A DNA stretch of 5,760 nt from positions 1-5,760 of the forward strand of contig SVKT01000097.1 in assembly GCA_015068335.1 (NCBI GenBank), written 5' to 3'. Below, in pieces: positions 1 through 4,799 of the stretch. How positions within the stretch are numbered: the stretch's first letter is position 1; each line of letters starts with the position of its first letter. A program made the position numbers and the translations under genes. The notes under the pieces are model-generated. The model made no database searches. It saw only the letters and a program-made list of their open reading frames with translations, and was not told where the DNA came from. This DNA comes from Oscillospiraceae bacterium (GTDB taxonomy: Bacteria; Bacillota; Clostridia; Oscillospirales; Oscillospiraceae).

Positions 1-61
1 ACTGTATGAGCCCTGCGTCCTAAAATTGCACCCGTGTGCATAGAGTTTTTCCGGTGATGTT

Positions 62-979
62 ATGAAACGACAATGGAGATGCGTCTGTCTGCTCCTGTGC
101 GCCGTGCTGGTCTGGTTTCTGGCGGATGCCCAGGGCGTCCGCGCCGCCGCCGGTGACGGTCTGCGCCTGTGCGCCCGCTCGGTGATCCCCGCGCTGTTTC
201 CCTTTTTGGTGGTGACCCGGCTGCTGCTGTCCCTGGGCTTCGGGCAGTGGCTGTCCCCCTGCCTTTCCGGACTGATGACGCCGCTGTTCCGCCTGCCGGG
301 AACCGCCGGCTCCGCGCTGGTGCTGGGGCTGGTGGGCGGCTATCCCATCGGCGCGTCCACGGCCGGGGCGCTGTATCGGCAGGGGCTCCTGACCCGAAAC
401 GAGGCGGAGCGGCTGCTGACCTTCTGCAACAACTCCAATCCGGTGTTCCTCATCAGCGTGCTGGGGGCGGGGGTCTTCGGCAGCGTGCGCACGGGGGTGT
501 GGCTGTGGCTGCTCCACCTCCTCTCCGCCCTGCTGACCGGTCTGCTGCTGCGGGGCAGAGGGGCGAAACACCCCCGCCGTCCGCCGCCTTCCCTTCCCGC
601 CGAACCGCCCGCTGCCTTCTCCTCCGCCTTTGTAGGCGCCGTCCGGGGCGCGGCGGAGGGGATGCTCTCCATCTGCGCTTTCGTGGTGCTGTTCTACGTG
701 CTGGTCTCCCCCGTCCGGGGGCTGGGCGGCGTCCTTGCGCCGCTGGCGGCGGGGGCTGTGGAACTGTTTTCTATGACGCCGCTGCTCACGCCGGACCGCT
801 TCGGCTTCGTCCTCGCCGCCGCGATGAGCGGCTGGGGCGGGCTGTCCGTGCTGTGCCAGACGGCGGCGGCATTGGAGGGCAGCGGCCTGCCGCTGCGCCC
901 CTGCGTGCTGGGAAAACTGGTGCAGGGGCTGCTCTCCGCCGCGCTGGCGCTGGCCCTCTCCGGCTATGCGCTGCCGTAA
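62..979 (+). CDS. ylbJ: YlbJ-like sporulation integral membrane protein (nucleoside-recognition/Gate fold)
   Basis: 305-residue, very hydrophobic protein with many likely membrane segments (about residues 7-24, 38-60, 82-93, 125-165, 198-232, 245-268 and 283-300). Two conserved-looking repeats fit the YlbJ/Gate family: GGYPIGAS (92-99) followed by FCNNSNPVFLI (121-131) in the first half, and SGWGGLSVLCQ (256-266) in the second. A hydrophilic Pro/Arg-rich linker (about 164-187) separates the halves. In Bacillus, YlbJ is a sporulation membrane protein made in the mother cell; a transport or gating role is inferred from the fold, and no substrate can be read here. At 305 residues it is shorter than the roughly 400-residue Bacillus protein, as I recall it. 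The ATG start has only a weak Shine-Dalgarno (GGTGA, 53-57). The gene converges on deoC. It could be another Gate-domain permease, but the motif pair favours YlbJ. Confidence 0.78.
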   Translation: MKRQWRCVCLLLCAVLVWFLADAQGVRAAAGDGLRLCARSVIPALFPFLVVTRLLLSLGFGQWLSPCLSGLMTPLFRLPGTAGSALVLGLVGGYPIGASTAGALYRQGLLTRNEAERLLTFCNNSNPVFLISVLGAGVFGSVRTGVWLWLLHLLSALLTGLLLRGRGAKHPRRPPPSLPAEPPAAFSSAFVGAVRGAAEGMLSICAFVVLFYVLVSPVRGLGGVLAPLAAGAVELFSMTPLLTPDRFGFVLAAAMSGWGGLSVLCQTAAALEGSGLPLRPCVLGKLVQGLLSAALALALSGYALP

Positions 980-1020
980 AAAAACCACCCTCTGCCAGCG
1001 GCAGAGGGTGTTCTTCGTTA
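978..1020. terminator. Shared bidirectional terminator between ylbJ and deoC
   Basis: A perfect 11-bp stem, CACCCTCTGCC (986-996) paired with GGCAGAGGGTG (1000-1010), closes a 3-base AGC loop. On the minus strand the stem is followed by G and seven T (A-run 978-984 on the plus strand), a strong intrinsic terminator for deoC. On the plus strand the tail TTCTTCGTT is less regular but adequate for ylbJ. The A-run overlaps the ylbJ stop codon and the right flank overlaps the deoC stop, so the two convergent genes share one very compact terminator. Confidence 0.88.
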
Positions 1021-1671
1021 TTCCATCGCCTTGACGGCCTTGACGATGCGGCTGGTGCCAAGCCGGGACGCGCCCAGATCCAAAAAGTCCTCGGCGTCCT
1101 GCAAGGTGGCGATGCCGCCTGCCGCCTTGATCTTCACATTCGGGCCAACGTGCTTTGCAAACAGGGCCACGTCCTCCCGGGTGGCGCCGCCTCCGCCGAA
1201 GCCGGTGGAGGTCTTGATGTACTCCGCCCCGGAGGCGGTGACGATCTCGCACAGTTTGATCTTCTCCTCGTCCGTCAGCAGGCAGCACTCGATGATGACT
1301 TTCAGCAGTTTGCCCTTGCAGGCGGCCTTGATGGCGCGGATCTCCGAGAGCAGGTCGTCCCACTTTTGATCCTTGACCCAGCCGATGTTGATGACCATAT
1401 CCACCTCGTCGGCGCCGTTGTCCACGGCGTCCGCGGCCATAAAGCACTTGGCGGCGGTGGTGTCGTAGCCGTTGGGGAAGCCGATGACCGTGCAGATGGG
1501 CAGTTTGCCCTCCACATACGCCGCCGAGCGCGCCACAAAACTGGCGGGGATGCACACGCTGGCGCAGCCGTACTTCATACCGTCGTCGCAGATCGCCCGG
1601 ATCTCCTCCCAGGTGGCGCTTTGCGCCAGCAGGGTGTGATCACAGGCTGCCAGAATCGTTTTTACTTCCAT
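1018..1671 (-). CDS. deoC: Deoxyribose-phosphate aldolase (EC 4.1.2.4)
   Basis: 217-residue class I aldolase that cleaves 2-deoxyribose 5-phosphate to glyceraldehyde 3-phosphate and acetaldehyde in cytosolic deoxynucleoside catabolism. The whole (beta/alpha)8 family pattern is present: DHTLL (11-15); DEVDMVINIG (88-97) with Asp91 matching the catalytic Asp; YIKTSTGFGGGG (151-162) with Lys153 as the Schiff-base lysine; IKAAGGI (181-187) with Lys182 as the second catalytic lysine; and GASRLGTS (200-207), the phosphate-binding region. Length is normal for Firmicutes DeoC. The ATG at 1671 has a strong AAGGAG site (1679-1684) seven bases upstream. The gene appears monocistronic: own promoter close upstream, strong terminator downstream, and no deoxynucleoside phosphorylase, deaminase or DeoR-type regulator beside it in the window. 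Confidence 0.97.
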   Translation of the reverse strand: MEVKTILAACDHTLLAQSATWEEIRAICDDGMKYGCASVCIPASFVARSAAYVEGKLPICTVIGFPNGYDTTAAKCFMAADAVDNGADEVDMVINIGWVKDQKWDDLLSEIRAIKAACKGKLLKVIIECCLLTDEEKIKLCEIVTASGAEYIKTSTGFGGGGATREDVALFAKHVGPNVKIKAAGGIATLQDAEDFLDLGASRLGTSRIVKAVKAME

Positions 1672-1700
1672 AACCGCTCTCCTTATCAGTCGTTTTCCCC

Positions 1701-1729
1701 ATTTTAGCAGGTTTCTTCCGCCCCGTCCA
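1701..1729 (-). promoter_or_regulatory. Predicted sigma-A-type promoter of deoC
   Basis: Read on the minus strand, TGGACG (1724-1729, four of six matches to TTGACA) and TAAAAT (1701-1706, five of six matches to TATAAT) are separated by 17 bases. Transcription would begin near 1694, giving a leader of about 20 bases with the AAGGAG ribosome site at 1679-1684. Its -35 box lies only four bases from the -35 box of the divergent promoter. No operator was recognised. Confidence 0.6.
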
Positions 1730-1733
1730 GCCC

Positions 1734-1762
1734 TTGTGCGGCGCGTTCCGCCGTGTTACAAT
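1734..1762 (+). promoter_or_regulatory. Predicted sigma-A-type promoter of the SLH protease gene
   Basis: TTGTGC (1734-1739) and TACAAT (1757-1762) are separated by exactly 17 bases, a good vegetative promoter. Transcription would start near 1769, upstream of the GGAGG at 1780-1784 and the ATG at 1791. This rules out the earlier in-frame TTG (1734) and ATG (1761) as starts, because they fall inside the promoter elements. Confidence 0.68.
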
Positions 1763-1779
1763 GAAGAAAATCCATCACC

Positions 1780-1784
1780 GGAGG
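1780..1784 (+). promoter_or_regulatory. Ribosome binding site fixing the SLH protease start
   Basis: GGAGG lies six bases before the ATG at 1791. That start gives a standard signal peptide directly, whereas the longer in-frame reading adds 19 charged residues ahead of it and begins within the -35 box. Confidence 0.8.
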
Positions 1785-1790
1785 CCGGAT

Positions 1791-3083
1791 ATGAAAAAAC
1801 AACTGCCCGCTCTGCTCCTCGCCCTGCTCCTCTCCCTCACGCTTCTGCCCACCTCTGCCGCCGCGCTGGAAGGCGAAGCCCGGCGCAGCGCCGACACGCT
1901 CTTCGCCCTGGGACTGATCTACGGCGACGGCGACGACTACACCACCTCCGCCCCCTTTACCCGGGCGCAGGCCGCCGTTTCGCTGGTGGCGCTGGCCGGT
2001 GCAAGACAGGCCGCCGCCGCAGCGTCCGCCCTCCCTCCCGCCTTTGCGGACACGCCCCTGTGGGCCGCCGGGGAGATCGGCTATGCCGCGCAGCAGGGCT
2101 GGCTGGGCAAGACCGGGGGGCTCTTCCGCCCCTACGACACCGCCACGGCGGACGAATGGTTTGCGATGCTGCTGCGGATGCTGGGCTATAACGACGACGC
2201 CGGCGACTTTGCCGCAGACGAGGCCGCACTCTTCGCCCGGCACATCGGTCTGGCCGCCCGCAACTACACCGACGCCCTGACCCTGGGCGACGCCTTTGAG
2301 TCGATGCGGGATGCGCTGACCTTCTCCCCCAAGGGCACGGACACCTCCCTCCTCCGCCGCCTGACGGAGCAGGGCGCCTGCTCTGCCGCCGCCGCAGCGC
2401 CGCTGCTGGCGCCGAGCCTCACCGCCCGTCAGGCCGCCGACCGGCATATGGCCGCGATGGCACAGTTGGTCCTCTACAACGAGCAGGACGCCGAATCCAT
2501 CATCGTCAACTCCACCGCCTTTTTCATCACCGCAGACGGACTGGCCGTGACCAACCACCACTCCATCTGCGAGCATCCCCAGGGGACGGCCACCCTCATC
2601 ACCGGAGAAACCTACCCCATCGAGCGGGTCATCTACGCTGACAAAGGCGCGGACCTTGCCGTTATCCGCATTTCCCGCACCTCCGTGGACGGCAAGACCA
2701 CCTCCGCCTTCGCCACGCTGACGATGGCAGGCACCGCCGAGATCCGCGCCGGCGACGTGGTCTACGCCCTGAGCAATCCGCTGGGGCTGGGTCTGGCGGT
2801 GAGCGACGGCATCATCAACCACACCGCCGGAACGGCGGCCGGCTACTCCGGGCCCTGCATCGTGAATTCCGCCAACATCTCCCAGGGCAGCAGCGGGGGC
2901 GCGCTGCTCAACGAGTACGGCCACGCCATCGGCGTCACCTCCGGCGCCTATACGGACGGAAACGATATGTTCCTCGCCGCCCCCGTGGACACCCTGATGC
3001 ACATCGACCTGACCGCCGAGGGCGTGTCGCTGGAAGAATTCTTCCGGGCGGGGCATCCCGACCCTGACCCCGCTCAGCCCTGA
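1791..3083 (+). CDS. Secreted SLH-domain trypsin/HtrA-like serine protease
   Basis: 430 residues. Residues 1-25 form a Sec signal peptide (MKK, Leu-rich core, cleavage probably after the AAA at 23-25). Three S-layer-homology-like repeats follow: about 33-70 (LGLIYGDG, then FTRAQAAVSL), 84-132 (FADTPLWAAGEIGYAAQQGWL to MLLRMLGY) and a degenerate one at about 145-178. The protease domain is about 222-405. Its catalytic triad reads as His257 (TNHHSI), Asp288 (GADLAVIRI) and Ser368 (QGSSGGAL), with an HtrA-like SNPLGLGLAVSDGII segment (328-342). No PDZ domain or membrane anchor is seen, so the protein is probably exported and held on the wall by the SLH repeats. Substrate is unknown; surface protein processing or quality control is inference. 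It has its own promoter, and the terminator it once shared with the convergent phosphatase gene has been split by an insertion. Confidence 0.88.
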   Translation: MKKQLPALLLALLLSLTLLPTSAAALEGEARRSADTLFALGLIYGDGDDYTTSAPFTRAQAAVSLVALAGARQAAAAASALPPAFADTPLWAAGEIGYAAQQGWLGKTGGLFRPYDTATADEWFAMLLRMLGYNDDAGDFAADEAALFARHIGLAARNYTDALTLGDAFESMRDALTFSPKGTDTSLLRRLTEQGACSAAAAAPLLAPSLTARQAADRHMAAMAQLVLYNEQDAESIIVNSTAFFITADGLAVTNHHSICEHPQGTATLITGETYPIERVIYADKGADLAVIRISRTSVDGKTTSAFATLTMAGTAEIRAGDVVYALSNPLGLGLAVSDGIINHTAGTAAGYSGPCIVNSANISQGSSGGALLNEYGHAIGVTSGAYTDGNDMFLAAPVDTLMHIDLTAEGVSLEEFFRAGHPDPDPAQP

Positions 3084-3103
3084 CACAGCGCCAAACGACC
3101 GGC

Positions 3104-3125
3104 AAAAAAGGACGTCCCAGCCGGG
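3104..3125. terminator. Left half of an intrinsic terminator split by the insertion
   Basis: Six A (3104-3109), then GGACGTCCC (3110-3118), AGCC (3119-3122) and GGG (3123-3125). The matching arm and T-run lie 951 bp away at 4084-4096. Alone, this half lacks the full 3' arm and a U-tract, so it should no longer terminate protease transcripts. Confidence 0.82.
3116..3125 (+). repeat. 10-bp direct repeat flanking the insert, left copy
   Basis: CCCAGCCGGG matches 4077-4086 exactly. Bases on both sides differ (T before and C after here; G before and A after at the right copy), so the repeat is exactly 10 bp. It fits a target-site duplication at the apex of the old terminator hairpin. Confidence 0.8.
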
Positions 3126-3134
3126 CAATTACTG

Positions 3135-3180
3135 TTGAAGCGTATATCGACTTGTGATAAACTAATTACATATCTAGGAT
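3135..3180 (+). promoter_or_regulatory. Candidate promoters of the cassette gene
   Basis: Two overlapping sigma-A-like pairs each have 17-base spacing: TTGAAG (3135-3140) with TAAACT (3158-3163), and TTGTGA (3152-3157) with TAGGAT (3175-3180). Both lie inside the AT-rich insert ahead of the ribosome site at 3196-3200. The cassette therefore probably carries its own promoter, although chance matches are easier in AT-rich DNA. Confidence 0.45.
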
Positions 3181-3210
3181 AACAAATACCAAGTTGGAGG
3201 TTCATAAACA

Positions 3211-3882
3211 GTGGGGCTGTTTAACAAAGTTACTCCCGAAATCAAAAGTGCAAAACTTCTTGGGGTTCGGGAAGCACACGAAACTATGATTTTTACAACA
3301 GTGAATTTCACAATGTATAGTTTTTGGGTAGAATACACGAATGGAGCAACAGAAGTAGTGGAGTGTTCCCCTTCTAATCCTAATGACAAGAACCATAAGG
3401 AAAGGAAACTATTTGAAAAGTTGATGGCCGTTACAAATGCTACTGGAAAAAGCACGACAGACAAGGCAGCATCTGCTTCTGATGCATCAATATTGGATGA
3501 ATTGCAAAAGTTAAACGAATTACATACCGCAGGAATTATTCCCGACGAACTGTTTAATAAGAAAAAATCTGTGTTGGTTGAACAGTTAGCCATATCATCG
3601 CAAAGTGATGATATGGCAACACCTAACTTAACGATAGTCCGTGCCAACAAGCGTCCTTTAGGCGAAGGGAAAACATCTACTTTTCTTGATGGTATAGAAT
3701 TAGATGCTAATGTAGACGACTCTATTTCCTGCGATTTGGATATTGGTGAACATTCGATATGTTTTAAGCGCGCAGCCGTTTCTAGTAAAAAAGTCAGGTT
3801 TTCTGTTGTAAATGGGAAGAAATATAAGGTAATTGCGAACCCTAAAGTTTTCAGCATAGAAGTTCAGGTAGTAGAGGAATAA
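3211..3882 (+). CDS. SHOCT-domain protein of unknown function (cassette cargo)
   Basis: 223 residues, starting at GTG with GGAGG (3196-3200) ten bases upstream. Residues 1-75 form an apparently beta-rich domain I do not recognise (FTMYSFWVEYTNGATEVVEC, 33-52). A low-complexity Thr/Ala/Ser linker (77-92) leads to a SHOCT-like helical hairpin at about 93-126 (ILDELQKLNELHTAGIIPDELF), matching the family pattern L..L..L...G.I...EF...K. After a polar linker (127-138) the C-terminal 139-223 looks like a small beta domain with a GI.LD...DDSISCDLDIGEHSI pattern, somewhat like PEGA or similar beta-sandwich modules. No signal peptide or membrane segment is seen, so it is probably cytoplasmic. SHOCT domains are small C-terminal or linking modules in bacterial and phage proteins, without an assigned activity. 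Codon use is AT-rich, unlike every neighbour, and the whole gene sits within the insert, so it was acquired. No function is proposed. Confidence 0.85.
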   Translation: MGLFNKVTPEIKSAKLLGVREAHETMIFTTVNFTMYSFWVEYTNGATEVVECSPSNPNDKNHKERKLFEKLMAVTNATGKSTTDKAASASDASILDELQKLNELHTAGIIPDELFNKKKSVLVEQLAISSQSDDMATPNLTIVRANKRPLGEGKTSTFLDGIELDANVDDSISCDLDIGEHSICFKRAAVSSKKVRFSVVNGKKYKVIANPKVFSIEVQVVEE

Positions 3883-3986
3883 TTAGCAAGGGTTATGTAG
3901 AACTTGAGTTTCCAAAATATGGCGATAATATAGCGAATTTGCTTTTGAAAGTCAAAGGAAAAACGTCTGCTTCTATGCAGATTTGA
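3846..3986 (+). pseudogene. Out-of-frame coding-like remnant after the SHOCT gene
   Basis: One base back from the SHOCT frame, an open stretch runs from 3846 to a TGA at 3984-3986. After the SHOCT stop it reads ISKGYVELEFPKYGDNIANL and about 14 further residues, a plausible protein-like composition. It has no ATG, GTG or TTG near its beginning and no ribosome site, and no obvious slippery heptamer is present. It may be the frameshifted old C-terminus of the SHOCT protein, the tail of another lost gene, or chance in AT-rich DNA. Confidence 0.3.
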
Positions 3987-4037
3987 AAAAAAGAGCCCCC
4001 TATGTTTCGGTGATTGAAACATAGGGGGCTCCCTTTT
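3986..4037. terminator. Cassette hairpin terminator, stronger on the minus strand
   Basis: A perfect 16-bp stem, GAGCCCCCTATGTTTC (3993-4008) paired with GAAACATAGGGGGCTC (4016-4031), closes a 7-base GGTGATT loop. Seven A precede it (3986-3992), so on the minus strand the stem is followed directly by T7. On the plus strand the tail is CCTTTTC, a weaker U-tract. It ends SHOCT transcripts and would also stop minus-strand transcripts entering from the phosphatase gene. Confidence 0.88.
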
Positions 4038-4043
4038 CGTTCT

Positions 4044-4067
4044 TAACTTAACAGATTTTTTAAGTTA
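4044..4067. repeat. Subterminal 8-bp palindrome of the cassette
   Basis: TAACTTAA (4044-4051) and TTAAGTTA (4060-4067) are perfect inverted repeats around an 8-base spacer, nine bases from the right end of the insert. It could be a protein-binding or transposition end site, or chance in AT-rich sequence. No equivalent was found at the left end. Confidence 0.45.
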
Positions 4068-4076
4068 CTGACATTG

Positions 4077-4086
4077 CCCAGCCGGG
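4077..4086 (+). repeat. 10-bp direct repeat flanking the insert, right copy
   Basis: CCCAGCCGGG, identical to 3116-3125. It forms part of the right half of the split terminator. Confidence 0.8.
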
Positions 4087-4096
4087 ACGTCCTTTT
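4077..4096. terminator. Right half of the split intrinsic terminator
   Basis: CCC (4077-4079), AGCC (4080-4083), GGGACGTCC (4084-4092) and four T (4093-4096). Joined to 3104-3118 it makes a 9-bp stem with a 4-base loop and A/T tails on both sides, the expected bidirectional terminator for the convergent protease and phosphatase genes. Alone it lacks a complete 5' arm. Confidence 0.8.
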
Positions 4097-4101
4097 CTCG
4101 T

Positions 4102-4758
4102 TCAATGCTGTAAAATGAACTGTTCCAGTTCCTCCGGCGTCTGCACCACCGCCACGGCGCCGGCCGCTGCCAGTTCCCCCGGCTCGGCATAGCCGAAAAA
4201 CTCCACGCCCACGCAGTCCACGCCGCACTCCGCCGCGCCCAGCACGTCGTACTTGCGGTCGCCCACCATCAGGATGGCCGGCTTGTCCGCCTCCGTCAGG
4301 TGCAGGCGCGCCATCGTTTCCCGCAGGACGTCCGCCTTTTTCCAGTCCTTTCCGGGGGCGCTGCCGGTAATGGCGTCCATATAGGAGGCGAAGCCGAACC
4401 GCTCGCAGATGGGGATGCACTGCGCCTCCGGCTTGGAGGACGCCAGCGCCAGCACGCAGCCCCGCGCTTTCAGCCGCTCGCACACCTCCGTCATCCCCGG
4501 GGCGGCGGCGTTTTCAAACTTGCCGACGGTGTTATACCGCTCCCGGAACCACTCCACCGCCTGCTCCGCCTCCGCCGCCGTGAAGCCGCAACGGGCCATA
4601 AAACTCTCGTGCAGCGGCGGGCCGATGAATTGCAGCAGCACGTTCTCCGCTGGAATGGGGCGCCCCATTTTTTCCAGCGCATACTTCACGCAGTTCAGGA
4701 TGCCCTCCTTGGAGTCGGTCAGGGTGCCGTCCAGATCAAAGAAAAGATAGCGATACAT
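4102..4758 (-). CDS. HAD-superfamily hydrolase, phosphoglycolate-phosphatase-like
   Basis: 218 residues, normal length for a subfamily IA HAD phosphatase. Motif I is FFDLDGTLTDS (6-16), with nucleophile Asp8 and acid/base Asp10; motif II is LALASSKPE (103-111) with Ser107; motif III Lys is in WKKADVL (Lys140 or Lys141); motif IV is MVGDRKYDVLGA (164-175) with Mg-binding Asp167 and Asp171. Residues about 15-85 form the helical cap. Family knowledge predicts a Mg-dependent cytosolic phosphomonoesterase. Phosphoglycolate, nucleotide or sugar-phosphate substrates are all possible and sequence alone does not decide, so no symbol is given. The ATG has an AAGAGGTG ribosome site (4763-4770). It starts 41 bases after the methionine-pathway fusion gene on the same strand, probably as the second gene of one transcript. 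Its downstream terminator has been split by the cassette. Confidence 0.9.
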   Translation of the reverse strand: MYRYLFFDLDGTLTDSKEGILNCVKYALEKMGRPIPAENVLLQFIGPPLHESFMARCGFTAAEAEQAVEWFRERYNTVGKFENAAAPGMTEVCERLKARGCVLALASSKPEAQCIPICERFGFASYMDAITGSAPGKDWKKADVLRETMARLHLTEADKPAILMVGDRKYDVLGAAECGVDCVGVEFFGYAEPGELAAAGAVAVVQTPEELEQFILQH

Positions 4759-4799
4759 AGGTCACCTCTTGGGTTTGGGATCGCGGCCGCTGGCCGCCG

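Larger units (their letters stand above)
3126..4076 (+). mobile_element. 951-bp AT-rich cassette inserted in a terminator, no transposase seen
   Basis: The segment lies between exact 10-bp direct repeats (3116-3125 and 4077-4086). Removing it and one repeat rebuilds a perfect terminator: GGACGTCCC, loop AGCC, GGGACGTCC, T4. Its composition differs sharply from the flanks (38% G+C in one counted line against 70% in a flanking line). The ends share only the tetramer CAAT/ATTG as a terminal inverted repeat, so the mobilising enzyme cannot be named. It carries one SHOCT-protein gene with its own promoter candidates, a strong hairpin and a subterminal palindrome. No transposase, integrase or reverse transcriptase is encoded, so it would be non-autonomous or moved by an element elsewhere. 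The insertion event is well supported; the mechanism is not. Confidence 0.72.

Noticed and set aside
26..45. Small hairpin TGCAC/GTGCA followed by T5, as a terminator of an upstream gene; possible upstream coding end at TAA 21-23
   Set aside because: The stem is only 5 bp, and too few upstream bases are present to tell whether any gene ends here.
169..1707. Long plus-strand open frame across ylbJ and antisense to deoC, and a similar long minus-strand frame (20-1555)
   Set aside because: They are low-complexity Arg/Gly/Ala/Pro-rich readings of GC-rich DNA overlapping two well-identified genes, with no recognisable domain.
1716..1752. TTCCGCC repeated exactly 30 bases apart around the divergent promoters
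   Set aside because: A 7-mer repeat is expected by chance in GC-rich sequence, and neither copy is palindromic.
1734..1790. Longer in-frame start for the SLH protease (TTG 1734 or ATG 1761)
   Set aside because: These codons lie within the -35 and -10 elements of a well-spaced promoter, and the extra residues would bury the signal peptide. ATG 1791 has a GGAGG site at the right distance.
1704..3128. 474-codon minus-strand frame opposite the SLH protease
   Set aside because: Gly/Arg/Gln/Val-rich composition typical of a shadow frame, and it lies wholly antisense to a gene with an intact triad, signal peptide, promoter and ribosome site.
3174..3857. 227-codon minus-strand frame opposite the SHOCT gene
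   Set aside because: It mirrors the SHOCT gene, while the plus strand has a ribosome site, promoter candidates and a recognisable domain.
3126..4076. Group II intron, retron or CRISPR-like element in the insert
   Set aside because: No reverse transcriptase, no domain V-like element and no spaced repeats are present; the only coding gene is the SHOCT protein.
4032..4103. Similar tails CCTTTTCGTTC (4032-4042) and CCTTTTCTCGTTC (4091-4103) after the cassette hairpin and the split terminator
   Set aside because: The match is short and includes T-runs expected after terminators; it is too weak to claim a common origin.
4783..4797. GCGGCC-GCT-GGCCGC hairpin between the MTHFR fusion and HAD genes
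   Set aside because: It has a short 6-bp stem and no following T-run on the minus strand, so it is unlikely to terminate and does not argue against co-transcription.
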